Shown here in pieces: positions 8,887 through 17,625 of a stretch of 64,000 nucleotides of DNA; the stretch's first letter is position 1, and every line of letters begins with the position of its first letter. The notes under the pieces were generated by a model. It saw only the letters and a program-made list of their open reading frames with translations, made no database searches and had not been told where the DNA came from. The position numbers and the translations under genes were made by a program. This stretch comes from Alkalimarinus coralli. Lineage in GTDB: Bacteria > Pseudomonadota > Gammaproteobacteria > Pseudomonadales > Oleiphilaceae. Location of the stretch: the NCBI RefSeq assembly GCF_023650515.1, contig NZ_CP096016.1, positions 2,256,001 through 2,320,000 on the forward strand, read 5' to 3'.

Positions 8887-9852
8887 TTAGCATTCCAACA
8901 AAGCAACACCAAACCCAAATCGTCCAAACTCATTCCCGTTGTACAGCATATACACATTTCCATCACATTCAAACACATGAGGGTACGCCAGCATTTCAGA
9001 GTCCCAGCCACTCTCAGAGACAGTAATGCCTGCACTCAGGTCATCTCTATTCCAGTTAAGTAAATCATCAGAGTAGGCATACCCTATCCGATAACTATTT
9101 TCTTTATTTTTCCTGAAGTCGAAGGGTTGCCTATAGCAAAAAAACATATGATATCTATTGTCGTGCTCAATAACAGTAGGCAACGCTTGACACTCATCTG
9201 GATTCAACTTATCGGCAATTATTTGTTTCCCTTCCTTTTCCCACTCTTTACCGTCTTCAGAAGTTGCGTGTCCAATCTTATATACTCGATCAGGATGCGA
9301 CGACTCCGCACTTTTTATCCATTTTGTCCCATAGATATACCACATGTGATAGGTGTCGCCGTAAATAGAAACAAACGCATCCCCAACTAAAAATGGCTCG
9401 TGCAGAGAGGATGTGAGCACAGGCCCTTTGCCAACCTTTTGAAACGTCATCCCATTATCATTGCTAACGGCCAAACCAACCGATGCATCTACAGAAACAG
9501 ACACCCGTCTATTCCAACCCGTTGTATAAGCAAGTATTCGACTGTGTTTCTTGTCCTTCAAAACATTCATAGGAAAGATCCCGTGCTCATCAAAATCACC
9601 TAATCCTCCAAGCTCAATTACAGAACTGGGTGATATCGCCAATACATTTTTGAAATCTTTGCTCATGTCAACAAAGCAAACATGACTTAAGTATTTGCCT
9701 GAATGGTCTCTTTCTCGGGTCGAGAAATAAATCCGAATAAAATTATCAAAGATGATAGTCTGGGGCGACTGTGCAAATTCACCATTTCCAATGGGCAAGT
9801 CATGCTCCGTCGGGTCAAATATTTTTCCTAGTTTTTTCCACTTCACAACCAC
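8887..9852 (-). CDS. Five-bladed beta-propeller glycosidase-like protein, copy 1
   Basis: A 321-residue protein without a signal peptide. It resembles the GH43/GH32/GH130 beta-propeller superfamily: repeated blades with WYIYG, YKIGHATSEDGKEWE, YRIGYAYSDDLLNWNRDD and GWDSEMLAYPHVFE. It shares an opening (KWKKLGKIFDPTE) and most of its length with the next gene, so the two are a tandem duplication. Both lie in the flagellin-modification island on the strand opposite the glycosyltransferase. The lack of a signal sequence argues for a cytoplasmic role, such as trimming or transferring a glycan precursor, rather than polymer degradation. The exact family and substrate are unknown. Confidence 0.65.
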   Translation of the reverse strand: MVVKWKKLGKIFDPTEHDLPIGNGEFAQSPQTIIFDNFIRIYFSTRERDHSGKYLSHVCFVDMSKDFKNVLAISPSSVIELGGLGDFDEHGIFPMNVLKDKKHSRILAYTTGWNRRVSVSVDASVGLAVSNDNGMTFQKVGKGPVLTSSLHEPFLVGDAFVSIYGDTYHMWYIYGTKWIKSAESSHPDRVYKIGHATSEDGKEWEKEGKQIIADKLNPDECQALPTVIEHDNRYHMFFCYRQPFDFRKNKENSYRIGYAYSDDLLNWNRDDLSAGITVSESGWDSEMLAYPHVFECDGNVYMLYNGNEFGRFGFGVALLEC

Positions 9853-9921
9853 CGATACCTATTCTATTTACGTTCAAACCCAACAATAATGGAGTGGGGT
9901 TAACAATTTAATATCCAGCAA

Positions 9922-10884
9922 CTAAAGTTCGCCCTTCAACTCAGCTAAACCAAACCCGTATTTGCCAATATGATTACCCTGGTAAAGCATGAACACATGA
10001 CTATCCAGCTCAAATAAATGAGGGTAACTAATCATTTCAGAATCCCACCCTGCATCAGACAACCTAATACCTGCCTTATCATCATCTCTAACCCATGTAA
10101 TAAGATCTTTAGAATGCGCATAGCCGATACGATAGCCCTTATCTTTAGTCTTAAAGTCAAAATTAAAGCGGTATGAGAAAAACATATGGTATTTTCCATT
10201 TCTGAAAAACACGTCTGGGCTAGCTTGGCATTCACTATCCCCCAACTTTGACTCAATTAAATCTGAGCCATGTTTGACCCACTTAATTCCATCGAACGAT
10301 GTCGCCATCCTTATTTTATAAATAGGTTCTGGATTTCCATTCTTATTTTCGACCCAGCGTTTGCCTGCTACATACCATAAATACCACTTATCATTGAACT
10401 TTCTTATTCTAGGGCTACCCAATACGAATGGCTCATCAATACTATAAGATAACACTGGTCCATTACCCAGTCGGCTAAAGTTGACCCCATCATCATAACT
10501 AATAGCCACACCCACTGCCGCATTAACAGTGACAGACTCACACCTCGTCCACCCGGCATAATACACGCGGACTTCTTGCCCATGCCTAATTACAGAAGCC
10601 GGGTTAACACCAAATTCGTCAAACGTGCCTAAGGAACCTAATTCCAATACGGGTTTCTTGCAAATGTTAATTACTTCAAACAAATTATCTCTTTTTAAAT
10701 CAGCGTACCCCAAATAACTAACATATTGACCATTGCTATCAGCAGCAGGTCGACAACTGAAAAACACTCTTACAAATTTTTCAAAAATAAGTACTGACGG
10801 CGCTTGTGCAAACTCTTTCATCCACCAGATATTTCTAACTTCTGTGGGATCAAATATTTTTCCCAACTTCTTCCACTCAAACAC
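9922..10884 (-). CDS. Five-bladed beta-propeller glycosidase-like protein, copy 2
   Basis: A 320-residue paralogue of the protein at 8887-9852. Conserved phrases are FEWKKLGKIFDPTE (start), FSCRPAAD, LGTFDEFGVNPASVI, YKIRMATSFDGIKW, YRIGYAHSKDLITWVRDDDKAGI and GWDSEMISYPHLFE. Acidic residues (DE, DD, DSE) sit at equivalent blade positions in both copies, as expected if a carboxylate active site is kept. There is no signal peptide. It is transcribed first and copy 1 follows after 69 bases. Pairs of such proteins are seen in surface-polysaccharide clusters, but I know of no characterised member. Confidence 0.65.
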   Translation of the reverse strand: MFEWKKLGKIFDPTEVRNIWWMKEFAQAPSVLIFEKFVRVFFSCRPAADSNGQYVSYLGYADLKRDNLFEVINICKKPVLELGSLGTFDEFGVNPASVIRHGQEVRVYYAGWTRCESVTVNAAVGVAISYDDGVNFSRLGNGPVLSYSIDEPFVLGSPRIRKFNDKWYLWYVAGKRWVENKNGNPEPIYKIRMATSFDGIKWVKHGSDLIESKLGDSECQASPDVFFRNGKYHMFFSYRFNFDFKTKDKGYRIGYAHSKDLITWVRDDDKAGIRLSDAGWDSEMISYPHLFELDSHVFMLYQGNHIGKYGFGLAELKGEL

Positions 10885-10978
10885 ATATCCCCCTTGGAAG
10901 TTAAGGCACGATAACTACTTTACAAAACAAATGTCGCTTAGAGTCACATCAAGATTCAACTATCGGTTTGAATAAAAC

Positions 10979-11536
10979 TTAATCCCAATAACGATTGCGC
11001 TCCAACAATTCCTGGTAATCCGCTCGTGTGATACCAACTAAAACCTGATCCCAGTAACGTCCTTTTCTAAAATACCAATTTCGTCTTCTTCCTTCTTCTT
11101 TCCAGCCCAACTTGTCACAGTAAAATGTATGCGAAGCCGTATTGTACTCAATCATTGAACCATCGAGCCTTTCAAAGTGCAGCTCATCAAATGCATATCT
11201 CATTGTCGCCATAACAGCATCAATTCCATACCCTTTACCTCTGATATCCGCATCCCCCAACATTACTCCATGCCAAGCCCTGTTATTCCTCCAATCGATG
11301 TTAATGATGCTGGATATACCAATAAGACCAATGTCCGGTGTGTCGATAGCCAACCGCTGATTAAGCTGATCATTTGCTAAACTTTTAAACCAAGACTTGT
11401 GGAACTCCATGGAACTTGGAAAGTGAATCCCCCCCATTATGTCTTGAGTTTCAGGGTTATTTGCCCAACAGTGAAGTAGAGCCAAATCCTCTTCTTCAAT
11501 GGCTCTTAAAATAATTTTTTTCCCTCTTATATTCAT
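10979..11536 (-). CDS. GNAT N-acetyltransferase, RimJ/RimL type
   Basis: A 185-residue protein with the GNAT layout: an N-terminal strand (KKIILRAIEEEDLALLHCWANNPETQ), a central IGISSIINIDWRNNRAWHGVMLGDADIRGKGYGIDAV holding the acetyl-CoA loop (RGKGYG), and SHTFYCDKLGWKEEGRRRNWYFRKGRYWDQVLVGI at the end. It resembles enzymes such as PseH that acetylate amino sugars. With the aminotransferase at 12713-13828, a role in making an acetamido-sugar for flagellin is plausible. It is upstream of and co-directional with the propeller genes. Substrate unproven. Confidence 0.8.
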   Translation of the reverse strand: MNIRGKKIILRAIEEEDLALLHCWANNPETQDIMGGIHFPSSMEFHKSWFKSLANDQLNQRLAIDTPDIGLIGISSIINIDWRNNRAWHGVMLGDADIRGKGYGIDAVMATMRYAFDELHFERLDGSMIEYNTASHTFYCDKLGWKEEGRRRNWYFRKGRYWDQVLVGITRADYQELLERNRYWD

Positions 11537-11730
11537 AGATATACCTTTTTATATTTTCAGTTCCACTAGAAGAAAGCTATTGCTGTATCAAATTAAACCA
11601 ATTAATCCCCCCTCTGGTGAAACACCATAGTTCGATTTTTGCCACTTTCCCAAAGGTAGGAAAGCAGTGTTTTTACATAAACTCGATCTATGCCCCTGCC
11701 TCAACAGGAGTGCCAATGGTTGAACCGATA

Positions 11731-12456
11731 CTAATTACAGCTCTTAATCTCAGCCAGGATTCCACAGCACAGCTCAGGGTATTCAATCCCAACCGTGCAT
11801 AATGCATCAATAATTTTCTGGTCGAGATTTAGAGAAATCATTTGTGAAGTAGTCAATGGCTTCAGATAGATGCCCTCCATTCTTTCTACCATGCAACCGG
11901 CACGCTCTACATCTTCAGTCAGTGTTTTGACTGAGTAATAACGTTTGTGCCCGCACAAGTAATCATGTTCTGACAACTCCTCCATATCAGACAAAATGCC
12001 AGCTTCAAACCCTAACCTCCTATTTAGTACTTCAGAGTTCGGTACAGCCAAAAATATTCTTCCACCGGGTGCCAGAAACTCCTTATATTTGGCCATTATT
12101 TCAACAGGGTTATCTACATGCTCAAGAACGAAGCCTAAAATAACCACATCAAACTTTTCATCAGTCTGAAAACTCTCAAAATACGCCTCCATAATGTTTA
12201 CATTACTCGCAGGAAACAGCATATTAAAATTATTTATTACGGCCTTTGAAGCCTCGACAACAACATATCGTTCAAAGTGATTAGAAAATAAATTCGTGCT
12301 AAAACCGTGCCCCAGCCCAAGTTCCAACATCGACTTCGCACCTGCTGTATGCTGGATCACTCTCTTTGGGTACCAATTGAGCTGTATATTGTTATCAAAA
12401 TCATACAAATTCGTACCTTCATATGCGCCAACATGTGAATCTAAAATGCCATCCAT
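11731..12456 (-). CDS. Class I SAM-dependent methyltransferase, copy 1
   Basis: A 241-residue methyltransferase. Motif I is SMLELGLGHGFSTNLF (about 42-57), the acidic loop is VVVEAS, and DVVILGFVLEHVDNP is the motif IV region. The post-core part (GGRIFLAVPNSEVLNRRLGFEAGIL) and C-terminus (LEHDYLCGHKRYYSVKTLTEDVERAGC) match the methyltransferase at 13888-14625, so the two are paralogues. Such enzymes in glycan loci typically methylate sugar hydroxyls or carboxyls. It faces away from the aminotransferase gene across a 256-base AT-rich divergent region with no other gene visible. The 194 bases downstream, before the acetyltransferase gene, also show no gene. Confidence 0.8.
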   Translation of the reverse strand: MDGILDSHVGAYEGTNLYDFDNNIQLNWYPKRVIQHTAGAKSMLELGLGHGFSTNLFSNHFERYVVVEASKAVINNFNMLFPASNVNIMEAYFESFQTDEKFDVVILGFVLEHVDNPVEIMAKYKEFLAPGGRIFLAVPNSEVLNRRLGFEAGILSDMEELSEHDYLCGHKRYYSVKTLTEDVERAGCMVERMEGIYLKPLTTSQMISLNLDQKIIDALCTVGIEYPELCCGILAEIKSCN

Positions 12457-12712
12457 AAAAACCCTCGTTACATCGTTATCCTTTATTCACCGAATTATAG
12501 TCACATGGTATAAAATGAAGTTCGGCAAAAACTATTAATTTAAATTTAGTATATGAAGAATTAGATAATTTAAACATTCGCAAATGCAAGCCGATATGTT
12601 GTCTATAGTTAAACAATACATCTACTACTAAAAATTGATCTAGCCTTTAAATAAGGCTTGATAATTGCCTTAACAATAGAATCGCATCAAAAAACAATCG
12701 GTGGTAAAAGTT

Positions 12713-13828
12713 ATGATTTCTTATTTGGTTCCAGATATGCCTACTACAGAGAGCCTGGTTCCCTATCTCAAGGAAATCGAGAATAATCGCTGGTACTCAA
12801 ATTTTGGCCCACTTTATTTTGAATTGAGGCAACGTTTTGCCGATAAATGTCTCAATAGAACCGACCCGGATCGCCTCACATTGGTATCTTCCGGCACATC
12901 AGCAATAGAACTTGCCCTGAGAAATCTAAAGCTTCCCAAAAGAGCCAAAGTTCTAACCAGCAGCTTTACTTTCCCAGCGACCGTGCAAGCTATTCTGAAT
13001 GCAGAGCTAACACCCGTTATTGCAGATATACACGAAAAAAACTGGCAACTAACGCCGACAATGGCCGAAAGAAGCATGCTGCTTCATGATATCCAAGCGG
13101 TAGTACCTGTAGCCGCATTTGGTATGCCTGTCTCAAATGAAGCATGGCAACGCTTTAACGAAAAAACCAACCTCCCCATTGTCGTTGATGCCGCCGCCGC
13201 ACTACTCAACCAAGAAGTAAACGATACGTTCACTTATACCTTTAGCCTTCATGCAACCAAACCAATTGGCGTTGGCGAGGGTGGATTAATAGTTAGCCCA
13301 AAAAAAAGTGACTCCATCGCGATCAGAAGAATGGCAAACTTCGGATTTGAAGCCAATCGCTCGATACTTCATGCTGGAACAAATGCGAAAATAAGCGAGT
13401 ATCATTGTGCGGTTGGATTAGCACAACTTGATCGCCTTGAGAAGATTAAGCTGCAGCGCTCTAAGATAATGGAAAAATATATTGAGTTGATTTCAAAAGA
13501 AAAACTACCCGTTACGTTTCAGCAGTGCAGTGAAGAATACGTTCCAGCATCATTATATGTCTTATTTGATCAAGCCGATGCTGGAGAGCTGTTTGAGGGG
13601 CTTCTCGCTCATAAGATAGAGACGCGGAGACTTTACTGGCCCTTAATACAAGGGTTTCCCGCGTTTAACGAACAGGTTTTGCATGCAGGTATCGATTTCA
13701 AGACCGCACAGCACGTATCATGCAACGGGCTGGCTCTTCCTTTTCATAATTTACTTGAGACTACCGATATAGAGCAAACTGTGTGCAAGTTATCTGAGCT
13801 TCTATTCAAACAAGTTTTAAGCAACTAA
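12713..13828 (+). CDS. DegT/DnrJ/EryC1/StrS-family PLP aminotransferase
   Basis: A 371-residue sugar aminotransferase-like protein. Evidence: VSSGTSAIELALRNL (PLP phosphate region), LTSSFTFPATVQAILNAELTPVIADI, IPLP-domain VVDAAAALL, and the lysine in HATKPIGVGEGGLIV that would bind PLP. These enzymes transaminate nucleotide keto-sugars. The annotated start is the ATG (MISYLVPDMP), preceded at normal distance by GGTGG; a GTG four codons earlier lacks a ribosome site. The neighbouring acetyltransferase and methyltransferases suggest synthesis of an N-acylated, O-methylated amino sugar. The usual dehydratase partner is not in the window. Confidence 0.83.
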   Translation: MISYLVPDMPTTESLVPYLKEIENNRWYSNFGPLYFELRQRFADKCLNRTDPDRLTLVSSGTSAIELALRNLKLPKRAKVLTSSFTFPATVQAILNAELTPVIADIHEKNWQLTPTMAERSMLLHDIQAVVPVAAFGMPVSNEAWQRFNEKTNLPIVVDAAAALLNQEVNDTFTYTFSLHATKPIGVGEGGLIVSPKKSDSIAIRRMANFGFEANRSILHAGTNAKISEYHCAVGLAQLDRLEKIKLQRSKIMEKYIELISKEKLPVTFQQCSEEYVPASLYVLFDQADAGELFEGLLAHKIETRRLYWPLIQGFPAFNEQVLHAGIDFKTAQHVSCNGLALPFHNLLETTDIEQTVCKLSELLFKQVLSN

Positions 13829-13887
13829 TTTACTTTTCTTCTAAATATCAACGGACTGGCGAACCAGATACAAAAGGTTTTTGCGGA

Positions 13888-14625
13888 ATGAGTAGAAATT
13901 TTAATAACGAGTTTAAAGATACCAATCACAGCAAATATGCGTACAGCTTCGATTACGACGTTCTACACCCATTCATAATCAGATCATTTGAACCTTTTTT
14001 TAAAGAAGGAAAATTACTTGAGCTGGGTTGTTTTCAAGGTATGTTCACCAAACGACTCCTCCAATATTTCAGCGACATTACCTGCGTAGAAGCGTCAGAT
14101 GCCGCCATTGCCGTAGCGCGAAACAACGTAGAAGGCAATATCACGTTCGTTAATTCAACATTTGAAAAAGTAAAACTTCCAGGGCAGTACAATAACATTG
14201 TGATGACTCATGTATTGGAACATTTGGACGACCCTATTTTAGTTCTTAAGCGAATAAATGATGAATGGCTAGCCGAGGGCGGTCGACTCTTTCTTGTTTG
14301 TCCTAACGCGAATGCGCCCTCACGCCAAATAGCCGTTAAAATGGGACTAATAAGTCATAACGCCTCTGTAACTCCTCAAGAACGCGAACATGGGCATAGA
14401 GTTACATATAGCCTCGATACGCTTGAAAGAGATGCAACCGCCGCAGGTTTAAATGTCGTATATCGGTCAGGTATATTCTTTAAGGCTCTGGCAAATTTTC
14501 AATGGGACAAGCTTTTAGCCACGGACATTATTTCTAAAGAATATCTGGAAGGCTGCTATCAGTTGGGCCAGCAATATCCAGACCTATGCTCGAGTATATT
14601 TTTGATGTGTGAAAAAGGGCGTTAG
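13888..14625 (+). CDS. Class I SAM-dependent methyltransferase, copy 2
   Basis: A 245-residue methyltransferase with motif I KLLELGCFQGMFTKRLLQYF, the acidic VEASDAA loop, and NIVMTHVLEHLDDPILVLKRI in the core. The C-terminus (EREHGHRVTYSLDTLERDATAAG, FFKALANFQWDKLL, YPDLCSSIFLMC) parallels the paralogue at 11731-12456. It follows the aminotransferase after 59 bases on the same strand, so the two are probably co-transcribed. Likely role: methylation of the flagellin glycan. Acceptor unknown. Confidence 0.8.
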   Translation: MSRNFNNEFKDTNHSKYAYSFDYDVLHPFIIRSFEPFFKEGKLLELGCFQGMFTKRLLQYFSDITCVEASDAAIAVARNNVEGNITFVNSTFEKVKLPGQYNNIVMTHVLEHLDDPILVLKRINDEWLAEGGRLFLVCPNANAPSRQIAVKMGLISHNASVTPQEREHGHRVTYSLDTLERDATAAGLNVVYRSGIFFKALANFQWDKLLATDIISKEYLEGCYQLGQQYPDLCSSIFLMCEKGR

Positions 14626-14803
14626 TTACAGGTAAAAGTAACGTCTCAGTAGAGAAACTTGAACACAACAGGGAACAGTTTATTTTATAGATGAAGTTTC
14701 TGTAACTAAACAATTGAGTAGCCCCTCCGATTCAGCTACAGACGTTGATAGCTCTCGTATTTAAAGAGAGTATTGAATATTATTGATTAACCTATCGTCA
14801 CTT

Positions 14804-14819
14804 TGGCATACCCTTCGCA
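14804..14819 (+). promoter_or_regulatory. Candidate sigma-54 promoter before the TPR-methyltransferase gene
   Basis: TGGCATACCCTTCGCA has GG and GC exactly 12 bases apart, as in the sigma-54 -24/-12 consensus, with three mismatches elsewhere. It is 43 bases before the gene start, giving a short leader. With the site before the second flagellin gene it suggests shared flagellar RpoN control. The rest of the 236-base gap holds no gene. Confidence 0.55.
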
Positions 14820-14861
14820 TACTCCCCTTTCAAATACAAAAGCGGAAGAGGCTTGCCTATA

Positions 14862-16856
14862 ATGAATTCAACGACACCTAATCTTCAGCCATCAGTAAAT
14901 GAACTTTCACAAGGTGAGCGTGCAGATACCGCTCGCTTGCTTATCCATGCAAACGATCTTTACCAGATCGCCAATAATGTAGCGACACCGGCTTCAGAAA
15001 GGCAGTCTTCACTGAACAGTGCATTTGAATTGGTGACACAAGTCATTAGTTATGATCCGTCTAACACCCCTGCCATGAACTTGCTGGGGCGTATTGAGCT
15101 GGATCGAGGCAATATCCTATCGGCCAAAGCCCTTTTTAATACCTGTATTGATCGCGCCCCTGAAAATACGCAATATTTAACCAATACCGGCTACCTGTAT
15201 CTTGTAGCAGACGAACCTGAAAAGGCGCTAGAGCTTTTTAACGCATCACTGTCAATTGACAAAAGCTATGTTAACGCCTTTTTGGGCATAGCTCGCGCTC
15301 AACAAGCGTTACGTCATTTTGATATTGCTTATCTACACTACCGAACCCTTGTAAACTATGGCCACAATAATAAAACAATCTTGCAGGGCATGCTCAGTTG
15401 CTGTGAACACATCAAGATTGAACGGTATGAGGCCGCACTGGAAAACGATCTGCTCAATTTGTTTGAACAGGATGACTTGCCTCATGAGCGTTTAAGCCAT
15501 TTTGCAGCGGCACTTATTAATAAAAAGTACGATCTTGAAAACCCCAATGCACCGATTGATTTAATATCGGTCGCTAGCGACCCTCTCATTTTGCATGCAT
15601 TGTTAAAATGTAATCTGCCCAACCCGTTTGTTGAGGAGTTTGTTACCCTGCTTCGGCAAAGCATTCTGTTTGAAGCAGTGGAAACACGCCACCTTCGAGA
15701 TGAACTTCAGCAGCTCACGGTAGCCATTGGCGTTTATGCAGAACGAAGCAACTATGCGCTTATTGTTGACGAAGTAGAAACGACTCACGCCCAACATTTC
15801 GACCAGATTTTAACTAAAACGCTTCAGAGCCACTGGTGCATTGATGATGTTGCCGGTGCATTGATTGTCGTGGGCATGTATCAAGCCTTCTTTTCACAAA
15901 GTTATGCAGTCAACCTAACTGCATTATCGTTATCAGAGTGGCCCATAGCACTCGCTCCACTCATGGCTTCATCGCTCTACAGGCGCGCTGAACGGGAGTC
16001 TTTTAAGCAGCAGTTTCCGGAAAAACAGGATGAGCTTTTAATAGCAAAAGAGGATTTGCCCGCACCATTTCCCCGCTGGAATAACCTTGCATTGTTTAAT
16101 GAGCAATCATTAAAAAAAGATTTGATTCAGAGCTTTGACCTGTCTGCCGAAAGCCTGCCAGAGAAGCTATTGCTTTTGGTTGCGGGCACCGACGCAGCTC
16201 AGAAGGCGTTCGAGTACGCCCGATACTTTACTGATGTTGATGTACTTGCTGTAGAAAACAGCCTTGAGAATCTCGCGGAAAGTCACTTAAAAGCACAAGA
16301 AGAGCAGCTAACGAATATTGCATTTTGGCCTCCATCATTAGCAAAACGGTTCCTGCAAGACGGCAATGAAATTCACTTTGCTTCCATTAGTGGCGATTCT
16401 AAGGTGCTCGATAGTACCTTTATTAAACTCATTCAAAGTAGCTTAAGTAAAAATGGCATATTGAATATTAAGCTAGAAACATCGCCAGATAGTGCGACAA
16501 GCGATATCCAGGCACTCGTCAAAAAACAGGCATTAAGAGCCACATCAGCCAATATACGAGCACTTAGGGCTACCATACTGGCTGACAAATACAGTGATTA
16601 CTGGGCCAGCTTAATCAATGATGATTACTTCTACTCTGTAGATGGGTGTCGTCAATCATGGTTCAGCAACAATGCACAACAAGCCGTGCTTGATTCGGTA
16701 ATCGATCTGTTGGGAACCCCTGACTGGACACTATCCAAAGTACTCAACCACCATAGCAAAGCGGTGGCCACCGCTTTAGCCAAAAAGCATTTGGTTAAGT
16801 TTGCAGAAGGGCAAAATATAGAAAATGAATACTCGGTTTATTTAGTTAAGGGGTAA
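14862..16856 (+). CDS. TPR protein with degenerate methyltransferase-like domain
   Basis: A 664-residue protein. Residues about 20-200 contain TPR-like repeats (ALELFNASLSIDKSYVNAFLGIARAQQAL). The rest resembles the SAM methyltransferase plus regulatory domain of TPR methyltransferases in glycosylation loci: LLLVAGTDAAQKAFEYARYF replaces the usual GCGTGQ motif I, then DVLAVENSLENLAESHLKAQE, and later RALRATILADKY and DDYFYSVDGCRQSWF. The glycine-rich SAM loop is therefore damaged and activity is doubtful. The ATG start is chosen over a TTG three codons earlier because GGAAGAGG lies just before it. Possible role: scaffold or adaptor for flagellin modification. Confidence 0.65.
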   Translation: MNSTTPNLQPSVNELSQGERADTARLLIHANDLYQIANNVATPASERQSSLNSAFELVTQVISYDPSNTPAMNLLGRIELDRGNILSAKALFNTCIDRAPENTQYLTNTGYLYLVADEPEKALELFNASLSIDKSYVNAFLGIARAQQALRHFDIAYLHYRTLVNYGHNNKTILQGMLSCCEHIKIERYEAALENDLLNLFEQDDLPHERLSHFAAALINKKYDLENPNAPIDLISVASDPLILHALLKCNLPNPFVEEFVTLLRQSILFEAVETRHLRDELQQLTVAIGVYAERSNYALIVDEVETTHAQHFDQILTKTLQSHWCIDDVAGALIVVGMYQAFFSQSYAVNLTALSLSEWPIALAPLMASSLYRRAERESFKQQFPEKQDELLIAKEDLPAPFPRWNNLALFNEQSLKKDLIQSFDLSAESLPEKLLLLVAGTDAAQKAFEYARYFTDVDVLAVENSLENLAESHLKAQEEQLTNIAFWPPSLAKRFLQDGNEIHFASISGDSKVLDSTFIKLIQSSLSKNGILNIKLETSPDSATSDIQALVKKQALRATSANIRALRATILADKYSDYWASLINDDYFYSVDGCRQSWFSNNAQQAVLDSVIDLLGTPDWTLSKVLNHHSKAVATALAKKHLVKFAEGQNIENEYSVYLVKG

Positions 16857-16864
16857 ATAGGGGA

Positions 16865-16889
16865 AGGGTAAAAGTTAACCTTTTACCCT
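16865..16889. terminator. Hairpin between convergent genes
   Basis: A perfect 10-bp inverted repeat, AGGGTAAAAG and CTTTTACCCT, with a 5-base loop, lying between the convergent TPR-protein and antitoxin genes. It may stop transcription from both sides, but neither side has a strong T-run. Confidence 0.55.
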
Positions 16890-16905
16890 ATCGGCCAAAT
16901 GGCGA

Positions 16906-17217
16906 TCAGATAGTACCTAACCGTTGAATGGTGTCTGGGTATTTTTCAACCATTTTGATAAGCAGAGCTGCCTGTGAGTTTGGTTTAACTCGGCCTTGCT
17001 CCCAATTTTCTAATGTTCTTTTATTGATTCTTAAAAAATCAGCAAAAACAGCCTGTGATAAGTGCAACCTTTCCCTTAAACTGATTAGCTCCTCGCTAGT
17101 CACCTCAGGCGTTTCTGTCGCCATCACCAAGTGCTGTTTTAGGGTAGTTTTCCCTTCTCTATCATCCTTTAAAGACTGGAACCCTTCACTTAATTCTTCG
17201 AATAAATTACGTTTCAT
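16906..17217 (-). CDS. HigA/NadS-type antitoxin, HTH transcriptional regulator
   Basis: A 103-residue protein with a C-terminal Xre-type helix-turn-helix: SLRERLHLSQAVFADFLRINKRTLENWEQGRVKPNSQAALLI (about 46-87). The N-terminal half is probably the toxin-binding part. It overlaps the end of the upstream toxin gene by 4 bases (ATGA), the toxin-first order typical of higBA systems. It should neutralise the toxin and repress its own promoter, where a palindrome is found at 17603-17621. Confidence 0.85.
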   Translation of the reverse strand: MKRNLFEELSEGFQSLKDDREGKTTLKQHLVMATETPEVTSEELISLRERLHLSQAVFADFLRINKRTLENWEQGRVKPNSQAALLIKMVEKYPDTIQRLGTI

Positions 17218-17558
17218 AATAAGCTTCTCGCTTTAATTTCAAGCTTCAACAAGTCTGCCAATAACTTCAGCTCAGCTTTGGTAAGGTCTGTAACTTCATC
17301 TTTGTCGTAAATGGTAAAAAGCCAAAACTGTGATCCTTCTTTCCACCAATAGTAGATAACCCTAACACCACCACGCTTTCCTTTTCGTCTACGTTCATCC
17401 TTATAACGCACTTTTCGCAGTCCGCAAGTCCCTTTTATTAAATCACCAGATGTAGGATTTTTCAGTATCTCATTTTGAAAATTACGGTAAGCATTGTCAT
17501 CTAAATAGTGCCCTCTATTCCGCTCAAATGGCGGTAACTCTATAAATACTGCCTTCAT
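17214..17558 (-). CDS. HigB/RelE-type toxin
   Basis: A 114-residue basic protein of the RelE/HigB-2 type: MKAVFIELPPFERNRGHYLDDNAYRNFQNEIL, GDLIKGTCGLRKVRYKDERRRKGKRGGVRVIYYWWKEG, and FWLFTIYDKDEVTDLTKAELKLLADLL. The Arg/Lys-rich strand followed by RVIYYW is the usual ribonuclease core. RelE-family toxins cleave ribosome-bound mRNA. It is transcribed first in a two-gene operon with the HTH antitoxin. Located between the glycosylation island and the arsenosugar operon, it may be part of accessory DNA. Confidence 0.85.
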   Translation of the reverse strand: MKAVFIELPPFERNRGHYLDDNAYRNFQNEILKNPTSGDLIKGTCGLRKVRYKDERRRKGKRGGVRVIYYWWKEGSQFWLFTIYDKDEVTDLTKAELKLLADLLKLEIKARSLL

Positions 17559-17602
17559 CTATTTCAGCCATCCTTGCCGAATGTTGAGTTATTGATAATA
17601 AA

Positions 17603-17621
17603 TATACGCTACATGCGTATA
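17603..17621 (-). promoter_or_regulatory. Palindromic operator upstream of the toxin-antitoxin operon
   Basis: TATACGC-TACAT-GCGTATA is a perfect 7-bp inverted repeat with a 5-base spacer, 45 bases before the toxin start and inside an AT-rich promoter-like stretch. The HigA-type antitoxin is the natural candidate to bind it for autoregulation. Confidence 0.6.
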
Positions 17622-17625
17622 CTTG

